A stretch of 64,000 nt of DNA from Pseudomonas fragi (GCF_025426255.1 NZ_CP104861.1:3534001-3598000); one strand, 5' to 3'; counted from the stretch's first letter, positions 53,493 to 63,347 are shown. Translations and numbers: made by a program. Notes: a model not told the origin generated them from the sequence alone.

Positions 53493-53545
53493 TGTGGGTG
53501 CGAGGCTGCTCGCAAAGATAATTCGCGAGCAGCCTCTTTCCCACA
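53493..53545. repeat. REP palindrome pair (family A, diverged)
   Basis: TGTGGGTGCGAGGCTGCTCGC at the left (with GAGGCT instead of GAGCCT) and GCGAGCAGCCTCTTTCCCACA at the right. It lies between hrpA and the FabH-like gene. Confidence 0.85.
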
Positions 53546-53588
53546 GGGGGCCTTGACCGGTAACAGAGTATCCCGTTAGCAGTCACAT

Positions 53589-56500
53589 CTACGCGTCCAC
53601 GGCACTCCACTGTTTGCTCAGGCGCTTGTCCGAAATCGGCACCTTCGTACCCAGTTGCTGGCCGAACAGCGACACGCGGTATTCCTCCAGCCACCAGCGG
53701 TACAACTCAAGCTGCGGGTCGCGCTTGCCTTCCTGCGCGTGCTTGGTGGCACGCGCTTGATATTGCGCCCAAAGCCCGCTCAGCTCACCACTCCAGACCC
53801 GGTCCTTCTGCACCTGACCCGGCAGTTTCTCAAGGCGCATTTCTATCGCCTTGAGGTAGCGCGGCAGCTCTTTGAGCCAGAGCGCAGGGGTTTCGCGAAC
53901 AAAACCCGGATACACCAAATGACTCAACTGCTGCTTGATGTCATTCAAGGCAACCGCCTGGGCCAGGTCGATCTTGCCCTTGAAGCGCTTTTGCAGCCCG
54001 TGCCACAGTTTGAGGATATCCAGCGTCAGTTTCGCCAGTTTTTCCGCATGTTCGGTCCACGCCCCGCGCTTGCGTTCGGCAAGCGACGCCAGCCCGGCGC
54101 CATCACGGGGCAGCAGCGCTTCGCCCTCAAGGATGCAGCTATCAAGACTGGCCAGCAGAATATCTTCGACCAGACTCTCAACCCGTCCCAGCTCGCGGTA
54201 CAACAGGCCCAGCTCGGTCAGCCCCGGCAATTTGCCGCGCAGGAACTTGGCCGGTTCCGCCAGTTGTTGCATCAACAGGCGCTGCAAAGCGCGGCGATGC
54301 TGATACTCCGCCTCAGCCGGGGTCGAGAAACGCCCTTCCTTGACCGTGTTGCCCTCTTCCACCAGCGCCGGGTAAACCGTCATCGACAGCCCGGCGATCT
54401 TCTGCTGGGTTTTTTCCGCAACTGCAGCAAACACTTTAGCTTCCACCGGCTGCTGGTTTTTGGCCGTTTGCGGCACCGCCAGCGCGGCCTGACTCGCTTG
54501 GGCAAAGCGCGCCGTCAACTCAGCCAGGTCGCGACCTTCACCAAGGAATTTGCCATCGGCATCGACAATCTCAAGGTTCATCTTCAGGTGATTTTCAACT
54601 TGCTGCGCGGCCTCTGCCCACGCCTCATCACTCACCCGCGCCCCCGTCATGCGCAGCAATTCGCGGCCCAAGGTTTGCGGTAACGAGCCTTGAGCAAACT
54701 CCATGCGCTGCAATGCCGCTTTGACGAAGTCCGGCACCGGCACAAAGTTTTTGCGCAATGCTTTGGGCAGACTGCGCACCAGCGCAATGCACTTGGCTTC
54801 AATCATACCGGGCACCAGCCATTCCAGACGCTCTGGCGGCAATACCGAAAGCAGCGGCGCAGGCACTTTGACCGTTACCCCATCACGGGGATGATTGGGC
54901 TCAAAGTGATAGCTCAGCTCCAGGGTCAAATCCCCCAGGTGCAGCGTGTCGGGGTAATGTTTGGCAGTAATTTCGGTGGCTTCACGGGCCAGCACGTCTT
55001 CTTCACGCATGATCAACAACTGCGGATCTTTCTGACTGTTGACTCGATACCAACTGTCAAACGTCGCGGTCTGATGAATCTCGGCAGGCAGGCGGGCATC
55101 GTAAAACCCGTACAGGGTTTCTTCGTCCGCCAAAATATCGCGGCGACGCGCCTTGGCCTCCAGCTCGTCGAGTTGCTCGAGCAACTGCGCGTTGGCGGTC
55201 AGGCACTTGGCCCGCGACTGAATCTCGCCACGCACCAGCCCTTCCCGGATAAAAAGCTCGCGTGACAGCACCGGATCAATTGGCCCGTAATGCACCGCTC
55301 GCCGCCCAACCACGATCAGGCCGAACAAAGTGATTTGCTCATAGGCCACCACTTGCCCGCGCTTCTTCTCCCAGTGCGGCTCGAAGTAATTCTTTTTGAT
55401 CAAGTGCCCGGCCAGCGGCTCAATCCAGTCCGGCTCGATCTTGGCCACCATCCGCGCATACAACTTGGTGGTTTCTACCAGTTCGGCAGTCATCAGCCAT
55501 TGCGGGCGTTTTTTGCCCAGACCTGAGGACGGATGAATCCAGAACCGGCGCTGACGCGCGCCGAGGTAATCGCCGTCTTCGGTTTTTTGCCCAATCTGGC
55601 TCAGCAAACCGGACAGCACCGCCTTGTGCAATTTCGGGTAGTCGGCCGGCTCCTGATTGACCGTGAGCTGCATATCGCGGCAGATCAGGCTCAGTTGACG
55701 GTGAGAGTCACGCCACTCGCGCAAGCGCAGGTAGTTGAGGAAATTCTTGCGACACCAGTTACGTAGCGGGCTGGCAGTCAGCGCCTGGCGTTGTTCCTCA
55801 AAACCGCGCCACACATTGATCAAACCGGCAAAGTCCGAGTCCACATCTTTCCATTGCGCGTGGGCCTGATCGGCCGCTTGTTGGCGCTCGGGCGGCCGTT
55901 CACGCGGGTCTTGCACCGACATCGCACTGGCGACAATCAACACTTCCTGCAAGCTGCCGAGCTTGGCGGCTTCGAGCAGCATGCGCCCCATGCGCGGGTC
56001 CACCGGCAAGCGCGCCAACTGGCGGCCCAGCGGGGTCAGCTGATTTTCGCGGTTAACCGCCGACAGCTCTTGCAGCAGGTTGAAACCGTCGGTGATTGCC
56101 TTGCCATCCGGTGGCTCGATAAACGGAAACGCCGTGATCTCGCCCAGACGCAAGTGCAGCATCTGCAGGATTACTGCCGCGAGGTTGGTACGCAGAATTT
56201 CCGGATCGGTAAATTCCGGGCGACCGTTAAAGTCTTCCTCCGCGTACAAGCGCACACAGATACCCGGCTCGACCCGGCCGCAACGACCTTTACGCTGGTT
56301 GGCGCTGGCCTGGGAAATGGCCTCGATCGGCAGGCGCTGGACCTTGGCCCGATAGCTGTAACGGCTGATGCGGGCGGTACCGCTGTCGATCACGTAGCGA
56401 ATGCCCGGAACCGTCAGCGAGGTTTCCGCCACGTTGGTCGCCAGCACTACACGGCGGCCGGGGTGCGACTGGAAAATCCGCTGCTGCTCGGCAGGCGATA

Positions 56501-57500
56501 ACCGCGCATATAAAGGCAGGATTTCGGTGTGTTTGAGCTGAGCCTTGCGCAACATGTCAGCGGCATCGCGAATTTCACGCTCGCCGGGCAAAAACACCAG
56601 CACGTCACCCGGACTTTTGCGCTCACTGCGCTCAAACGCGGCAATCTCGTCCAGAGTAGCGATGATGGCCTGATCGACGCTCAAGTCTTCTTCGACGTTA
56701 TTGCCCTCTTCGTCCTGCTCTGAGGTCAACGGGCGGTACCAGGTTTCGACCGGGAAGGTGCGGCCCGAGACTTCGACGATAGGCGCGTCATTGAAGTGCT
56801 TGGAGAAGCGCTCCAGATCGATGGTCGCCGAAGTGATGATGACTTTCAGGTCCGGACGGCGCGGCAGCAAAATCTTCAGATAACCCAGCAGGAAGTCGAT
56901 GTTCAGACTGCGCTCGTGGGCTTCGTCGACAATGATCGTGTCATAACGCTCGAGGTAGCGGTCGTGCTGGGTTTCGGCCAGCAGGATACCGTCTGTCATC
57001 AGCTTGACCAGGGTGTTGGAATCGCTCTGATCCTCAAACCGTACCTGATAACCGACCAGCGCCCCCAGCGGTGTGCCCAGCTCTTCGGCCACCCGGCTGG
57101 CAACACTGCGCGCAGCAATTCGTCGCGGCTGGGTATGGCCAATCAAACCGTGCTGACCACGACCGATTTCCAGGCAGATTTTCGGCAGTTGGGTGGTTTT
57201 GCCCGAGCCGGTCTCACCGGCCAGAATCAGCACCTGGTGCTTGAGCAACGCGGCCTTGATCTCATCGCGCTTGGCGGCAATCGGCAGGTTTTCGTCATAG
57301 CGAATCAGCGGCACACTGGCCGCCCGCGCTGCCACTTGCGCGCACGACGCCTGCACCCGCTCCGCCCAGACGGCCAGCTTGGCGTCGTCAGGCTTTTTGC
57401 GCAGCTCATGCAACTGCCGACGCAGCTTATGGCGGTCGGCAATCATGGCTTGATCAAGGTTTTTCAACAGTTGGTCGATAGCAGGCGATTCGTCAGTCAT
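53589..57500 (-). CDS. hrpA: HrpA, DEAH-box RNA helicase
   Basis: ATP-dependent 3'-5' RNA helicase that clears stalled or collided ribosomes. About 1303 residues from the ATG at 57498-57500 (MTDESPAIDQLLKNLDQAMI), the usual Pseudomonas start; an ATG seven codons earlier is also open. Walker A GETGSGKTT (95-103), DEAH (192-195), SATI, TNVAETSLT and QRKGRCGR are visible, followed by winged-helix, HB and OB-fold regions and the long HrpA-specific C-terminus (LKELPRYLKAIEMRLEKLPG). Confidence 0.95.
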   Translation of the reverse strand: MTDESPAIDQLLKNLDQAMIADRHKLRRQLHELRKKPDDAKLAVWAERVQASCAQVAARAASVPLIRYDENLPIAAKRDEIKAALLKHQVLILAGETGSGKTTQLPKICLEIGRGQHGLIGHTQPRRIAARSVASRVAEELGTPLGALVGYQVRFEDQSDSNTLVKLMTDGILLAETQHDRYLERYDTIIVDEAHERSLNIDFLLGYLKILLPRRPDLKVIITSATIDLERFSKHFNDAPIVEVSGRTFPVETWYRPLTSEQDEEGNNVEEDLSVDQAIIATLDEIAAFERSERKSPGDVLVFLPGEREIRDAADMLRKAQLKHTEILPLYARLSPAEQQRIFQSHPGRRVVLATNVAETSLTVPGIRYVIDSGTARISRYSYRAKVQRLPIEAISQASANQRKGRCGRVEPGICVRLYAEEDFNGRPEFTDPEILRTNLAAVILQMLHLRLGEITAFPFIEPPDGKAITDGFNLLQELSAVNRENQLTPLGRQLARLPVDPRMGRMLLEAAKLGSLQEVLIVASAMSVQDPRERPPERQQAADQAHAQWKDVDSDFAGLINVWRGFEEQRQALTASPLRNWCRKNFLNYLRLREWRDSHRQLSLICRDMQLTVNQEPADYPKLHKAVLSGLLSQIGQKTEDGDYLGARQRRFWIHPSSGLGKKRPQWLMTAELVETTKLYARMVAKIEPDWIEPLAGHLIKKNYFEPHWEKKRGQVVAYEQITLFGLIVVGRRAVHYGPIDPVLSRELFIREGLVRGEIQSRAKCLTANAQLLEQLDELEAKARRRDILADEETLYGFYDARLPAEIHQTATFDSWYRVNSQKDPQLLIMREEDVLAREATEITAKHYPDTLHLGDLTLELSYHFEPNHPRDGVTVKVPAPLLSVLPPERLEWLVPGMIEAKCIALVRSLPKALRKNFVPVPDFVKAALQRMEFAQGSLPQTLGRELLRMTGARVSDEAWAEAAQQVENHLKMNLEIVDADGKFLGEGRDLAELTARFAQASQAALAVPQTAKNQQPVEAKVFAAVAEKTQQKIAGLSMTVYPALVEEGNTVKEGRFSTPAEAEYQHRRALQRLLMQQLAEPAKFLRGKLPGLTELGLLYRELGRVESLVEDILLASLDSCILEGEALLPRDGAGLASLAERKRGAWTEHAEKLAKLTLDILKLWHGLQKRFKGKIDLAQAVALNDIKQQLSHLVYPGFVRETPALWLKELPRYLKAIEMRLEKLPGQVQKDRVWSGELSGLWAQYQARATKHAQEGKRDPQLELYRWWLEEYRVSLFGQQLGTKVPISDKRLSKQWSAVDA

Positions 57501-57572
57501 CAGGTGCGCAAAAGTCTTCATAAATGCAGGGGGCGGATTGTCGCAGATTTGCGAGCAAAACAGAGCCTCTTG

Positions 57573-57587
57573 TGTGGGAGCGAGCGA
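57573..57587. repeat. Half REP fragment at the aceK 3' end
   Basis: TGTGGGAGCGAGCGA is the first 14 bases of a family A REP without its partner. It abuts the aceK stop codon (57588-57590). Confidence 0.6.
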
Positions 57588-59297
57588 TCAGCCTCGGCGC
57601 CGGTAAGGAAACACATCAATCACCTTGCCCTCCAGAATCGCAGCTTGCAGGCTTTTCCAGTAATCGGCGTTGTACAGGTCACCATGCAGCTCATTGAACA
57701 GGCGGCGCTGGCCAGCGTCGGCGAACAGGAACGGCGGAAACTCTTCAGGAAACACATCCAGCGGCCCTATGGAGTACCAGGGCTCACTGGCCATTTCGTC
57801 TTCGGGGGTGCGCGGCTGCGGGATATGTCGGAAGTTGGCCTCGGTCAGATAGCAGATTTCGTCGTAGTCGTAGAACACCACGCGGCCATGCCGAGTGACG
57901 CCAAAATTTTTCAACAGCATGTCGCCGGGAAAAATATTGGCCGCCGCCAGTTGTTTGATCGCCAGGCCGTAATCCTCCAGCGCCTCGCGGATCTGTGCGG
58001 CGCTGGCATTTTCCAGATACAGGTTAAGTGGGGTCATACGTCGCTCGGTCCAGCAGTGGCGAATCAATACCTGATCGCCTTCGATGACCACGGTTGAAGG
58101 CGCAACTTCCAGCAATTCGGCCAGGCACTCCGGGTCGAACTTACTCATCGGGAAGCGAAAATCGGCGAACTCCTGGGTGTCCGCCATACGCCCTACCCGG
58201 TCCACGCTTTTTACCAGGCGATATTTCTCAATAACTGTGGCGCGATTGACGTTTTTCGACGGTGAGAAACGATCCTTGATCAGTTTGAATACCGTGTTGA
58301 AGCCCGGCAGGGTAAACACGGTCATGACCATCCCACGTACCCCTGGCGCCATGATGAAACGGTCGTCGGTGGTGGCCAGATGATTGATCAACGCCCGGTA
58401 AAATTCTGACTTGCCGTGTTTGTAAAAGCCGATTGAGGTGTACAGCTCCGCGACATGTTTACCCGGCAGGATACGCTTGAGAAAGCCGATAAACTCCGCA
58501 GGTACAGGCACATCCACCATGAAATACGAGCGGGTGAACGAGAAGATGATCGACACCTCGGCTTCGTCGGTGATCAACGCATCAATCTGAACCCCCCGGC
58601 CTTCGCGGTGCAGCAGCGGGATCACCAGCGGCCATTGCTCGTCCTGGGTATAAAGGCGTCCCACCAGATACGCCCCCTTGTTGCGGTATAGCACCGACGA
58701 AAACAGCTCAATGCTCAACTGCGGGTCTTTGCACACCCAGTCGGGCAAGCTTTCGCGCAATTGGGCAGCGAGCCTGAACAGATCACCCGGCAAATCGGCG
58801 TAAGGCTCATCGAAGGCAAAGTCGCTAAAAATCTGCGCCAACGCGTTATGCAACTGCCCGGCAGGGCGATAGGTACGGGTTTGTGCAGCACGGGCCTGAC
58901 GCAATACGGGCCGGGTAGTGTGAATAAACATGCAGCCATCGCTGATCAGGTCGTGGCTGAACAGGCTGCAGAAGGTCGAGTTGTACCAGGTCTCGGCCAG
59001 CTCATCGTCAAAGCGCAGGTCTATCAATCGGATATAAGCACTTTTGACCCGCGGCCATTGCTCGGCATCCAGCAAATCCTGATCTCCAAAAGCGCCCTGC
59101 ATGCGCTGCCTGATTTCACTGACCTTCTGCTCGTACAGATTGATCCGTGCCGCCGACGCGGCCTGCGCAGCTTGCCACAACGCCCCTTCAAAACGGGCGC
59201 GGGCGCCGTCGGTGATCTGACGAAAGTGCTCACGATAATCATCGAAACCATCGAGGATCATTTGCGCGATGGCGGCCGCAGGCCAGGTTTGGGGCAT
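57588..59297 (-). CDS. aceK: AceK, isocitrate dehydrogenase kinase/phosphatase
   Basis: Bifunctional enzyme that phosphorylates and dephosphorylates isocitrate dehydrogenase and so sets the split between the TCA cycle and the glyoxylate shunt. 569 residues; the ATP-binding AceK signature [28 protein letters not shown] (about 318-345), the catalytic [22 protein letters not shown] segment (about 457-478) and the N-terminal AMP-binding domain are visible. Not next to aceA/aceB here, as in other pseudomonads. Confidence 0.96.
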   Translation of the reverse strand: MPQTWPAAAIAQMILDGFDDYREHFRQITDGARARFEGALWQAAQAASAARINLYEQKVSEIRQRMQGAFGDQDLLDAEQWPRVKSAYIRLIDLRFDDELAETWYNSTFCSLFSHDLISDGCMFIHTTRPVLRQARAAQTRTYRPAGQLHNALAQIFSDFAFDEPYADLPGDLFRLAAQLRESLPDWVCKDPQLSIELFSSVLYRNKGAYLVGRLYTQDEQWPLVIPLLHREGRGVQIDALITDEAEVSIIFSFTRSYFMVDVPVPAEFIGFLKRILPGKHVAELYTSIGFYKHGKSEFYRALINHLATTDDRFIMAPGVRGMVMTVFTLPGFNTVFKLIKDRFSPSKNVNRATVIEKYRLVKSVDRVGRMADTQEFADFRFPMSKFDPECLAELLEVAPSTVVIEGDQVLIRHCWTERRMTPLNLYLENASAAQIREALEDYGLAIKQLAAANIFPGDMLLKNFGVTRHGRVVFYDYDEICYLTEANFRHIPQPRTPEDEMASEPWYSIGPLDVFPEEFPPFLFADAGQRRLFNELHGDLYNADYWKSLQAAILEGKVIDVFPYRRRG

Positions 59298-59435
59298 GGA
59301 GGAACCTCTGCACGACTATCGGTGAGGGTTTTATTGTACGGCTGAGCTTAGTGGCCAATTGTTAGCAGGCGCAACCATTGCCTTGCGCGCAGCATCCCCT
59401 ACACTGCGCGGCTCAAACCTTGTAAGGAAAAACCC

Positions 59436-60329
59436 GTGAGACTTGTCGATTTGGTGCGCATGCTGTCGCTGGCAGGCATTTGGGGCGCCAGCTTTCTGTT
59501 TATGCGGATCATCGCACCGGTACTTGGAACCATTCCTACAGCATTCTTTCGGGTCTCCATCGCGGCTACTGGCCTGGTAGTGATCCTGGCGCTGATGCGC
59601 GTGCGCTGGAATTTTGGCGGCAAACTCAAGGTGATTCTGATTCTGGGGGTTATCAACTCCGGGGTTCCGGCCACACTGTACTCGGTCGCGGCACAGGTAC
59701 TGCCAGCTGGTTATTCGTCAATCTTTAACGCGACCACCCCGTTGATGGGGGTATTGATTGGCGGGCTGTTTTTCAGCGAAAAACTGACCCTGACCAAAAT
59801 GGCCGGAGTGTTTCTCGGGCTGCTCGGAGTCGGAGTTCTGACCCGGGCCGGCCCAGTGGCTTTTAATCTGGACTTGCTGATGGGTGCCCTCGCCTGCCTG
59901 CTGGCTACAACCTTTTATGGCTTTGCCGGCTTTTTGGCCCGCCGCTGGCTGGATCAGCAAGGCGGTCTTGACCCACGCCTTTCGGCGCTGGGCAGCATGC
60001 TTGGCGCCACACTGTTCCTGTTGCCGCTGTTTGGCCTGAGCGTGATCAATCAACCACCCGTCAGTTGGGGCGGGATGAGTGTCTGGTTGTCGTTGCTGGG
60101 CTTGGGGCTGGTGTGTACAGCGTTTGCCTACATTCTGTACTTCCGCTTACTGACGAGCATTGGCCCGGTCAAATCCATGACCGTGACCTTTATGATCCCG
60201 CCATTCGGCGTGTTGTGGGGCGCGCTGTTTCTGGGCGAACCGCTATCAATGGCCCATCTGTATGGCGGGCTGCTGATTGCGCTGGCGTTGTGGCTGGTGC
60301 TTAAGCCCGGGGCGGCAGCCAAGGTCTGA
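59436..60329 (+). CDS. EamA/DMT-family exporter (4 of 5)
   Basis: 297 residues, ten helices, two EamA repeats. GTG start after AAGGAAAAACCC. Motif LGTIPTAFFRVSIAATGLVV and SSIFNATTPLMGVLIGG are typical. It converges with another exporter of the same superfamily; a perfect short palindrome separates them. Confidence 0.88.
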   Translation: MRLVDLVRMLSLAGIWGASFLFMRIIAPVLGTIPTAFFRVSIAATGLVVILALMRVRWNFGGKLKVILILGVINSGVPATLYSVAAQVLPAGYSSIFNATTPLMGVLIGGLFFSEKLTLTKMAGVFLGLLGVGVLTRAGPVAFNLDLLMGALACLLATTFYGFAGFLARRWLDQQGGLDPRLSALGSMLGATLFLLPLFGLSVINQPPVSWGGMSVWLSLLGLGLVCTAFAYILYFRLLTSIGPVKSMTVTFMIPPFGVLWGALFLGEPLSMAHLYGGLLIALALWLVLKPGAAAKV

Positions 60330-60332
60330 ACC

Positions 60333-60361
60333 TGTAGCCGCTGCCTGCGGCAGCGGCTACA
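60333..60361. repeat. Minimal family C palindrome
   Basis: TGTAGCCGCTGCC-tgc-GGCAGCGGCTACA is a perfect 13-bp stem with a 3-base loop, the same ends as the element at 16494. It lies four bases after the EamA stop and 12 bases before the convergent stop, and may terminate both. Confidence 0.9.
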
Positions 60362-60373
60362 AAAGCATATGCT

Positions 60374-61237
60374 TCAGGTGGTTTTACGGAACACAAACAT
60401 CAGCCCGATGATAATCATCGCCATCCCGAGCAAACTCAACGCTGCGAGTTTGTTGCCAAATATCAGGTAGTCCATGATCGCGGTTACCGCAGGCACCAGG
60501 TAAAACAGGCTGGTGACGTTGACCAGATTGCCTCTGGCAATCATCCGGTACAGCAACAAGGTTGCCAATACCGAAACCACCAGCCCCATCCACAACACCG
60601 GCACGACAAAGCCCGCGCTGTGTTCAAAGTGAAAGGGCTGAAACGGCACAAATACCGCACACACCAGCAAACCGGCGAGGTATTGCAGGGGCAACGTGCC
60701 TAGCGGGTTCCGGGTGATGCGCTTTTGCATCAAGGTGCCTGCCGTCATGCTGGCCAGTGCCAACAGGGCATACAACATCCCGGCCCACGACAACCCCGCT
60801 AGGCCGATGCCCTGATACACCACCAGAACCAGCCCGGCGAGACCCAGCAGCAACCCCAGGGAGCGGCTAAAGGAATGCCTACGCTCCATGATCACAGCAG
60901 TGAGGATCGGTTGCACACCCATGACCGTAGCCATAACCCCGGGTGTCACTTTCAGATCCAGCGCCAGCAGATAAAAAATCTGATACGCCCCCAGTAACAC
61001 CACGCCCGTAGCCAATGCATAACTGATCGCCCTTCTGCCACGGGGCAACTGAAACTTCATCAGCGGAATAATCAGCACCAGCGCCAACAGGGCAATGGCA
61101 AAACGAATCAACAAAAAGGCAAACGGCGACGCATGTGCCAGCCCCCACTTGGAGAAAATCGCACCGCTGCTCCACAGCAGTACGAACAGGCACGTAGACG
61201 CAGCCGCCAGCGCGGACTCTTTAGAAATCGAAAACAT
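60374..61237 (-). CDS. EamA/DMT-family exporter (5 of 5)
   Basis: 287 residues from the ATG at 61235-61237 (MFSISKESALAAASTCLFVL), after CAGGTGTT. Ten helices, two repeats (FVLLWSSGAIFSKWGLAHAS at the start of repeat one, VNVTSLFYLVPAVTAIMDYL in repeat two). A GTG three codons upstream is possible. Substrate unknown. Confidence 0.87.
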   Translation of the reverse strand: MFSISKESALAAASTCLFVLLWSSGAIFSKWGLAHASPFAFLLIRFAIALLALVLIIPLMKFQLPRGRRAISYALATGVVLLGAYQIFYLLALDLKVTPGVMATVMGVQPILTAVIMERRHSFSRSLGLLLGLAGLVLVVYQGIGLAGLSWAGMLYALLALASMTAGTLMQKRITRNPLGTLPLQYLAGLLVCAVFVPFQPFHFEHSAGFVVPVLWMGLVVSVLATLLLYRMIARGNLVNVTSLFYLVPAVTAIMDYLIFGNKLAALSLLGMAMIIIGLMFVFRKTT

Positions 61238-61298
61238 GGGTAACACCTGTCATCAGGCAAAAAAGCCAACTCAGCCGAGGCTGAAATTCAGTGTTTTT

Positions 61299-61547
61299 TT
61301 AGACGGGTACGGGCAGCCGAGCGATCTGCTCAGCCCGCAACAACACCCGGTGGCGATACGACGACGTACACCACAGTGCGGCTGACAGGAGGGGGATAGT
61401 GACTGATCTGCGCAGGCTGTTGATTTCCGCACGGATCGACGCCAGCAGTGACTGCTGAAACGGCGACGCTATGTGAGAAGGAAACCGGCATGGGCTGATC
61501 TTTTTGAAGAGAAGTATCGAGCGCCGACTATAACCAGCGCTCGACAT
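61299..61547 (-). CDS. Hypothetical 82-residue protein (doubtful)
   Basis: An open frame whose C-terminal half is protein-like (LLASIRAEINSLRRSVTIPL, SSYRHRVLLRAEQIARLPVP), but with no ribosome-binding site at its ATG and an N-terminus of low quality. It could be a diverged or degraded gene. The rest of 61238-61626 shows nothing recognisable. Confidence 0.3.
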   Translation of the reverse strand: MSSAGYSRRSILLFKKISPCRFPSHIASPFQQSLLASIRAEINSLRRSVTIPLLSAALWCTSSYRHRVLLRAEQIARLPVPV

Positions 61548-61626
61548 TAATTGCAATGACTCATCTGATTAAAAACAGGCGAGAGTCGAGTAAAACAGCG
61601 GGCTACCTTTTCACTTGATCAGCCTT

Positions 61627-62145
61627 ATGCCAAGACCCAGAAACCGGCTCAAGCACCAGCTTTTGAAATCACAAGCCAGGGCGGCGGCTTGCTCGATACT
61701 GGCTGACACGCCGACAACATTGCCCGACAGAGCCGTACAATTGAAGCCCATCGATTCACGAGCGCTTGAAGCACTAAATGGCTGGGGAGACGGCGTTCAC
61801 TTCTCATGGGAGGAAATACCCATCTGGAAAGCCAAGGAGCCCTGGTCATTCGACCTATCCATCTGGTCCGGCTCAGAGCTGTGCGGTCTGTGCTTCGCCA
61901 ATCCCAACCAGAGCCGTTTGCGCACCAAAATTCTCAGGCTTGAAGGTAAACCTGACAACTGGCATCCACTGAAGAACCGCATCGCCGCAATTGCGATGAT
62001 TGCTGTCGAACAATACGCGCGAAAGGTCGGTAGCCAGTGGCTGGAAATTCAAGAGCCGGCTCAGGGAGCCATAAAGGTCTACCAGGAACTGGGGGTTCAA
62101 TTCGATCCATTTGGACGACTTGTTGTCCGCCTGGAGAACGACTAA
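61627..62145 (+). CDS. GNAT-like protein with degenerate acetyl-CoA loop
   Basis: 172 residues from the ATG at 61627 (MPRPRNRLKHQLLKSQARAA). The C-terminal half has the GNAT beta4-alpha3-beta5 pattern (HPLKNRIAAIAMIAVEQYAR, QWLEIQEPAQGAIKVYQELG), where 'IKVYQELGV' matches the usual 'ALYEKLGF', but the pyrophosphate loop R/Q-x-x-G-x-G is replaced by KPDNWHPLK. The first 45 residues are basic. It shows mixed base usage and no clear Shine-Dalgarno sequence. Enzyme or regulatory role unknown. Confidence 0.6.
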   Translation: MPRPRNRLKHQLLKSQARAAACSILADTPTTLPDRAVQLKPIDSRALEALNGWGDGVHFSWEEIPIWKAKEPWSFDLSIWSGSELCGLCFANPNQSRLRTKILRLEGKPDNWHPLKNRIAAIAMIAVEQYARKVGSQWLEIQEPAQGAIKVYQELGVQFDPFGRLVVRLEND

Positions 62146-62187
62146 CATCGACATCACTGTACAATAAACAATCAAAATGGTGGCAAT

Positions 62188-62349
62188 ATGTCTGTCACGA
62201 TCACACCTCCCGCCTCCAACCAAGCCAAGCCTCGTAATCAGAGCGAGCCAGGCAAAGCGGCCGTGTCTGCCACTCAGCAGCGTTTTTTGAGCGTTGCACT
62301 CAACGGCAGTAAAGCTGAGGAACCTGCAGGTGTTTTAGCGGGTAGCTGA
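62188..62349 (+). CDS. Small ORF of 53 residues
   Basis: MSVTITPPASNQAKPRNQSE, then PGKAAVSATQQRFLSVALNG and SKAEEPAGVLAGS. Rich in Ala, Ser, Pro, Gln and Lys, probably disordered. It starts 42 bases after the GNAT-like stop and ends just before a terminator, so it may belong to the same transcript. The ribosome-binding site is weak (GGTGGCAAT). No family recognised. Confidence 0.4.
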   Translation: MSVTITPPASNQAKPRNQSEPGKAAVSATQQRFLSVALNGSKAEEPAGVLAGS

Positions 62350-62365
62350 CTGGAAAAATCCCAAA

Positions 62366-62395
62366 AAAAACCGCTCCCTATAGAGCGGTTTTTTT
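62366..62395. terminator. Bidirectional terminator
   Basis: AAACCGCTC-cctata-GAGCGGTTT is a perfect 9-bp stem flanked by eight As before and seven Ts after, between the small ORF and lpxO. Confidence 0.92.
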
Positions 62396-62408
62396 GTGCT
62401 TCTTGAAA

Positions 62409-63347
62409 TCAGCCAAACAACCAGCGCCACAGCAGTACCAGCACGATAACCGCCAATATCGGCCGGGCGATGCGGTACAGCTTGGGATTGCGGCGTTTCC
62501 ACTGTTTGACCACACCACTGAAGCGGTCGCTGAAGGTTTTACTCCAGGCGTATGCCTTGTTGATCCCGCCTACGCGTTCGTCATCGAGGTTCTGCGGAGC
62601 AGTGGCTTTACCCAGCTGCGCGCTGACCCAACGGTTGATCCGGGTCATCAGGGGGCTGGTGAGTGGCCGCTCGATGTCGCAAAACAGGATGACGCGGGTG
62701 ATGTCGGTTTCGTTTTTGACCCAGTGCACGTAGGTCTCGTCGAACATCACGTCTTCACCGTCGCGCCACGCATATTCTTCGCCATCGACGAAGATACGGC
62801 AGGCATCGGAGTTGGGAGTCGACAGGCCCAGGTGATAGCGCAGCGATCCGGCGAACGGGTCACGATGCGGGTTGAGGTGGCTGCCGCCCGGCAACAAGGC
62901 AAACATTGCGCCTTTGACATTGGGGATGCTGTTGACCAGCTCAACGGTTTTTGGGCACAGCAACTCGGCCGATGGCAGCGCCTTGTCGTACCACTTGAGG
63001 TAAAAACGCTTCCAGCCTTTCTTGAAAAACGAGCCAAAACCGGCGTCGTTGTTCTTTTCTGCGGCGCGAATATAGCCCTCGTCGAACAAATGCATGGCTT
63101 CTTCGCGGATCGCTTGCCAGTTGTCCTTGAGTACATCCAGTTCGGGGAACTTGCTGCGGTCCAGGTACGGTTTGGACGGCACGCCGGAGAACAGGTACAT
63201 CAAGGCGTTGTACGGCGCAAAGAACGCGGAGTGGTTGACGAACTGGCGCAACACCGGCAACCGTGCCTTGCCGCGAAAATGCACGTACAGGATGCTGCCG
63301 ACAAACAGCAGTATGAGCCCTGCCTTGATGGCGAAGGATAAGGTCAT
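62409..63347 (-). CDS. lpxO: LpxO, lipid A 2-hydroxylase
   Basis: Iron/2-oxoglutarate-dependent aspartyl/asparaginyl beta-hydroxylase family, which hydroxylates a secondary acyl chain of lipid A at the inner membrane. 312 residues: membrane anchor helices at about 5-22 and near the C-terminus; metal ligands H161 and D163 in NPHRDPF and H208 in FDETYVHWVKN; 2-oxoglutarate arginine in RVILFCDIERP. Start follows CGAGGAG. LpxO1/LpxO2 paralogues exist in pseudomonads. Confidence 0.9.
   Translation of the reverse strand: MTLSFAIKAGLILLFVGSILYVHFRGKARLPVLRQFVNHSAFFAPYNALMYLFSGVPSKPYLDRSKFPELDVLKDNWQAIREEAMHLFDEGYIRAAEKNNDAGFGSFFKKGWKRFYLKWYDKALPSAELLCPKTVELVNSIPNVKGAMFALLPGGSHLNPHRDPFAGSLRYHLGLSTPNSDACRIFVDGEEYAWRDGEDVMFDETYVHWVKNETDITRVILFCDIERPLTSPLMTRINRWVSAQLGKATAPQNLDDERVGGINKAYAWSKTFSDRFSGVVKQWKRRNPKLYRIARPILAVIVLVLLWRWLFG

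Noticed and set aside
53655..54683. Long plus-strand open frame opposite hrpA
   Set aside because: Antisense to a conserved helicase domain, with no start signal and no family likeness.
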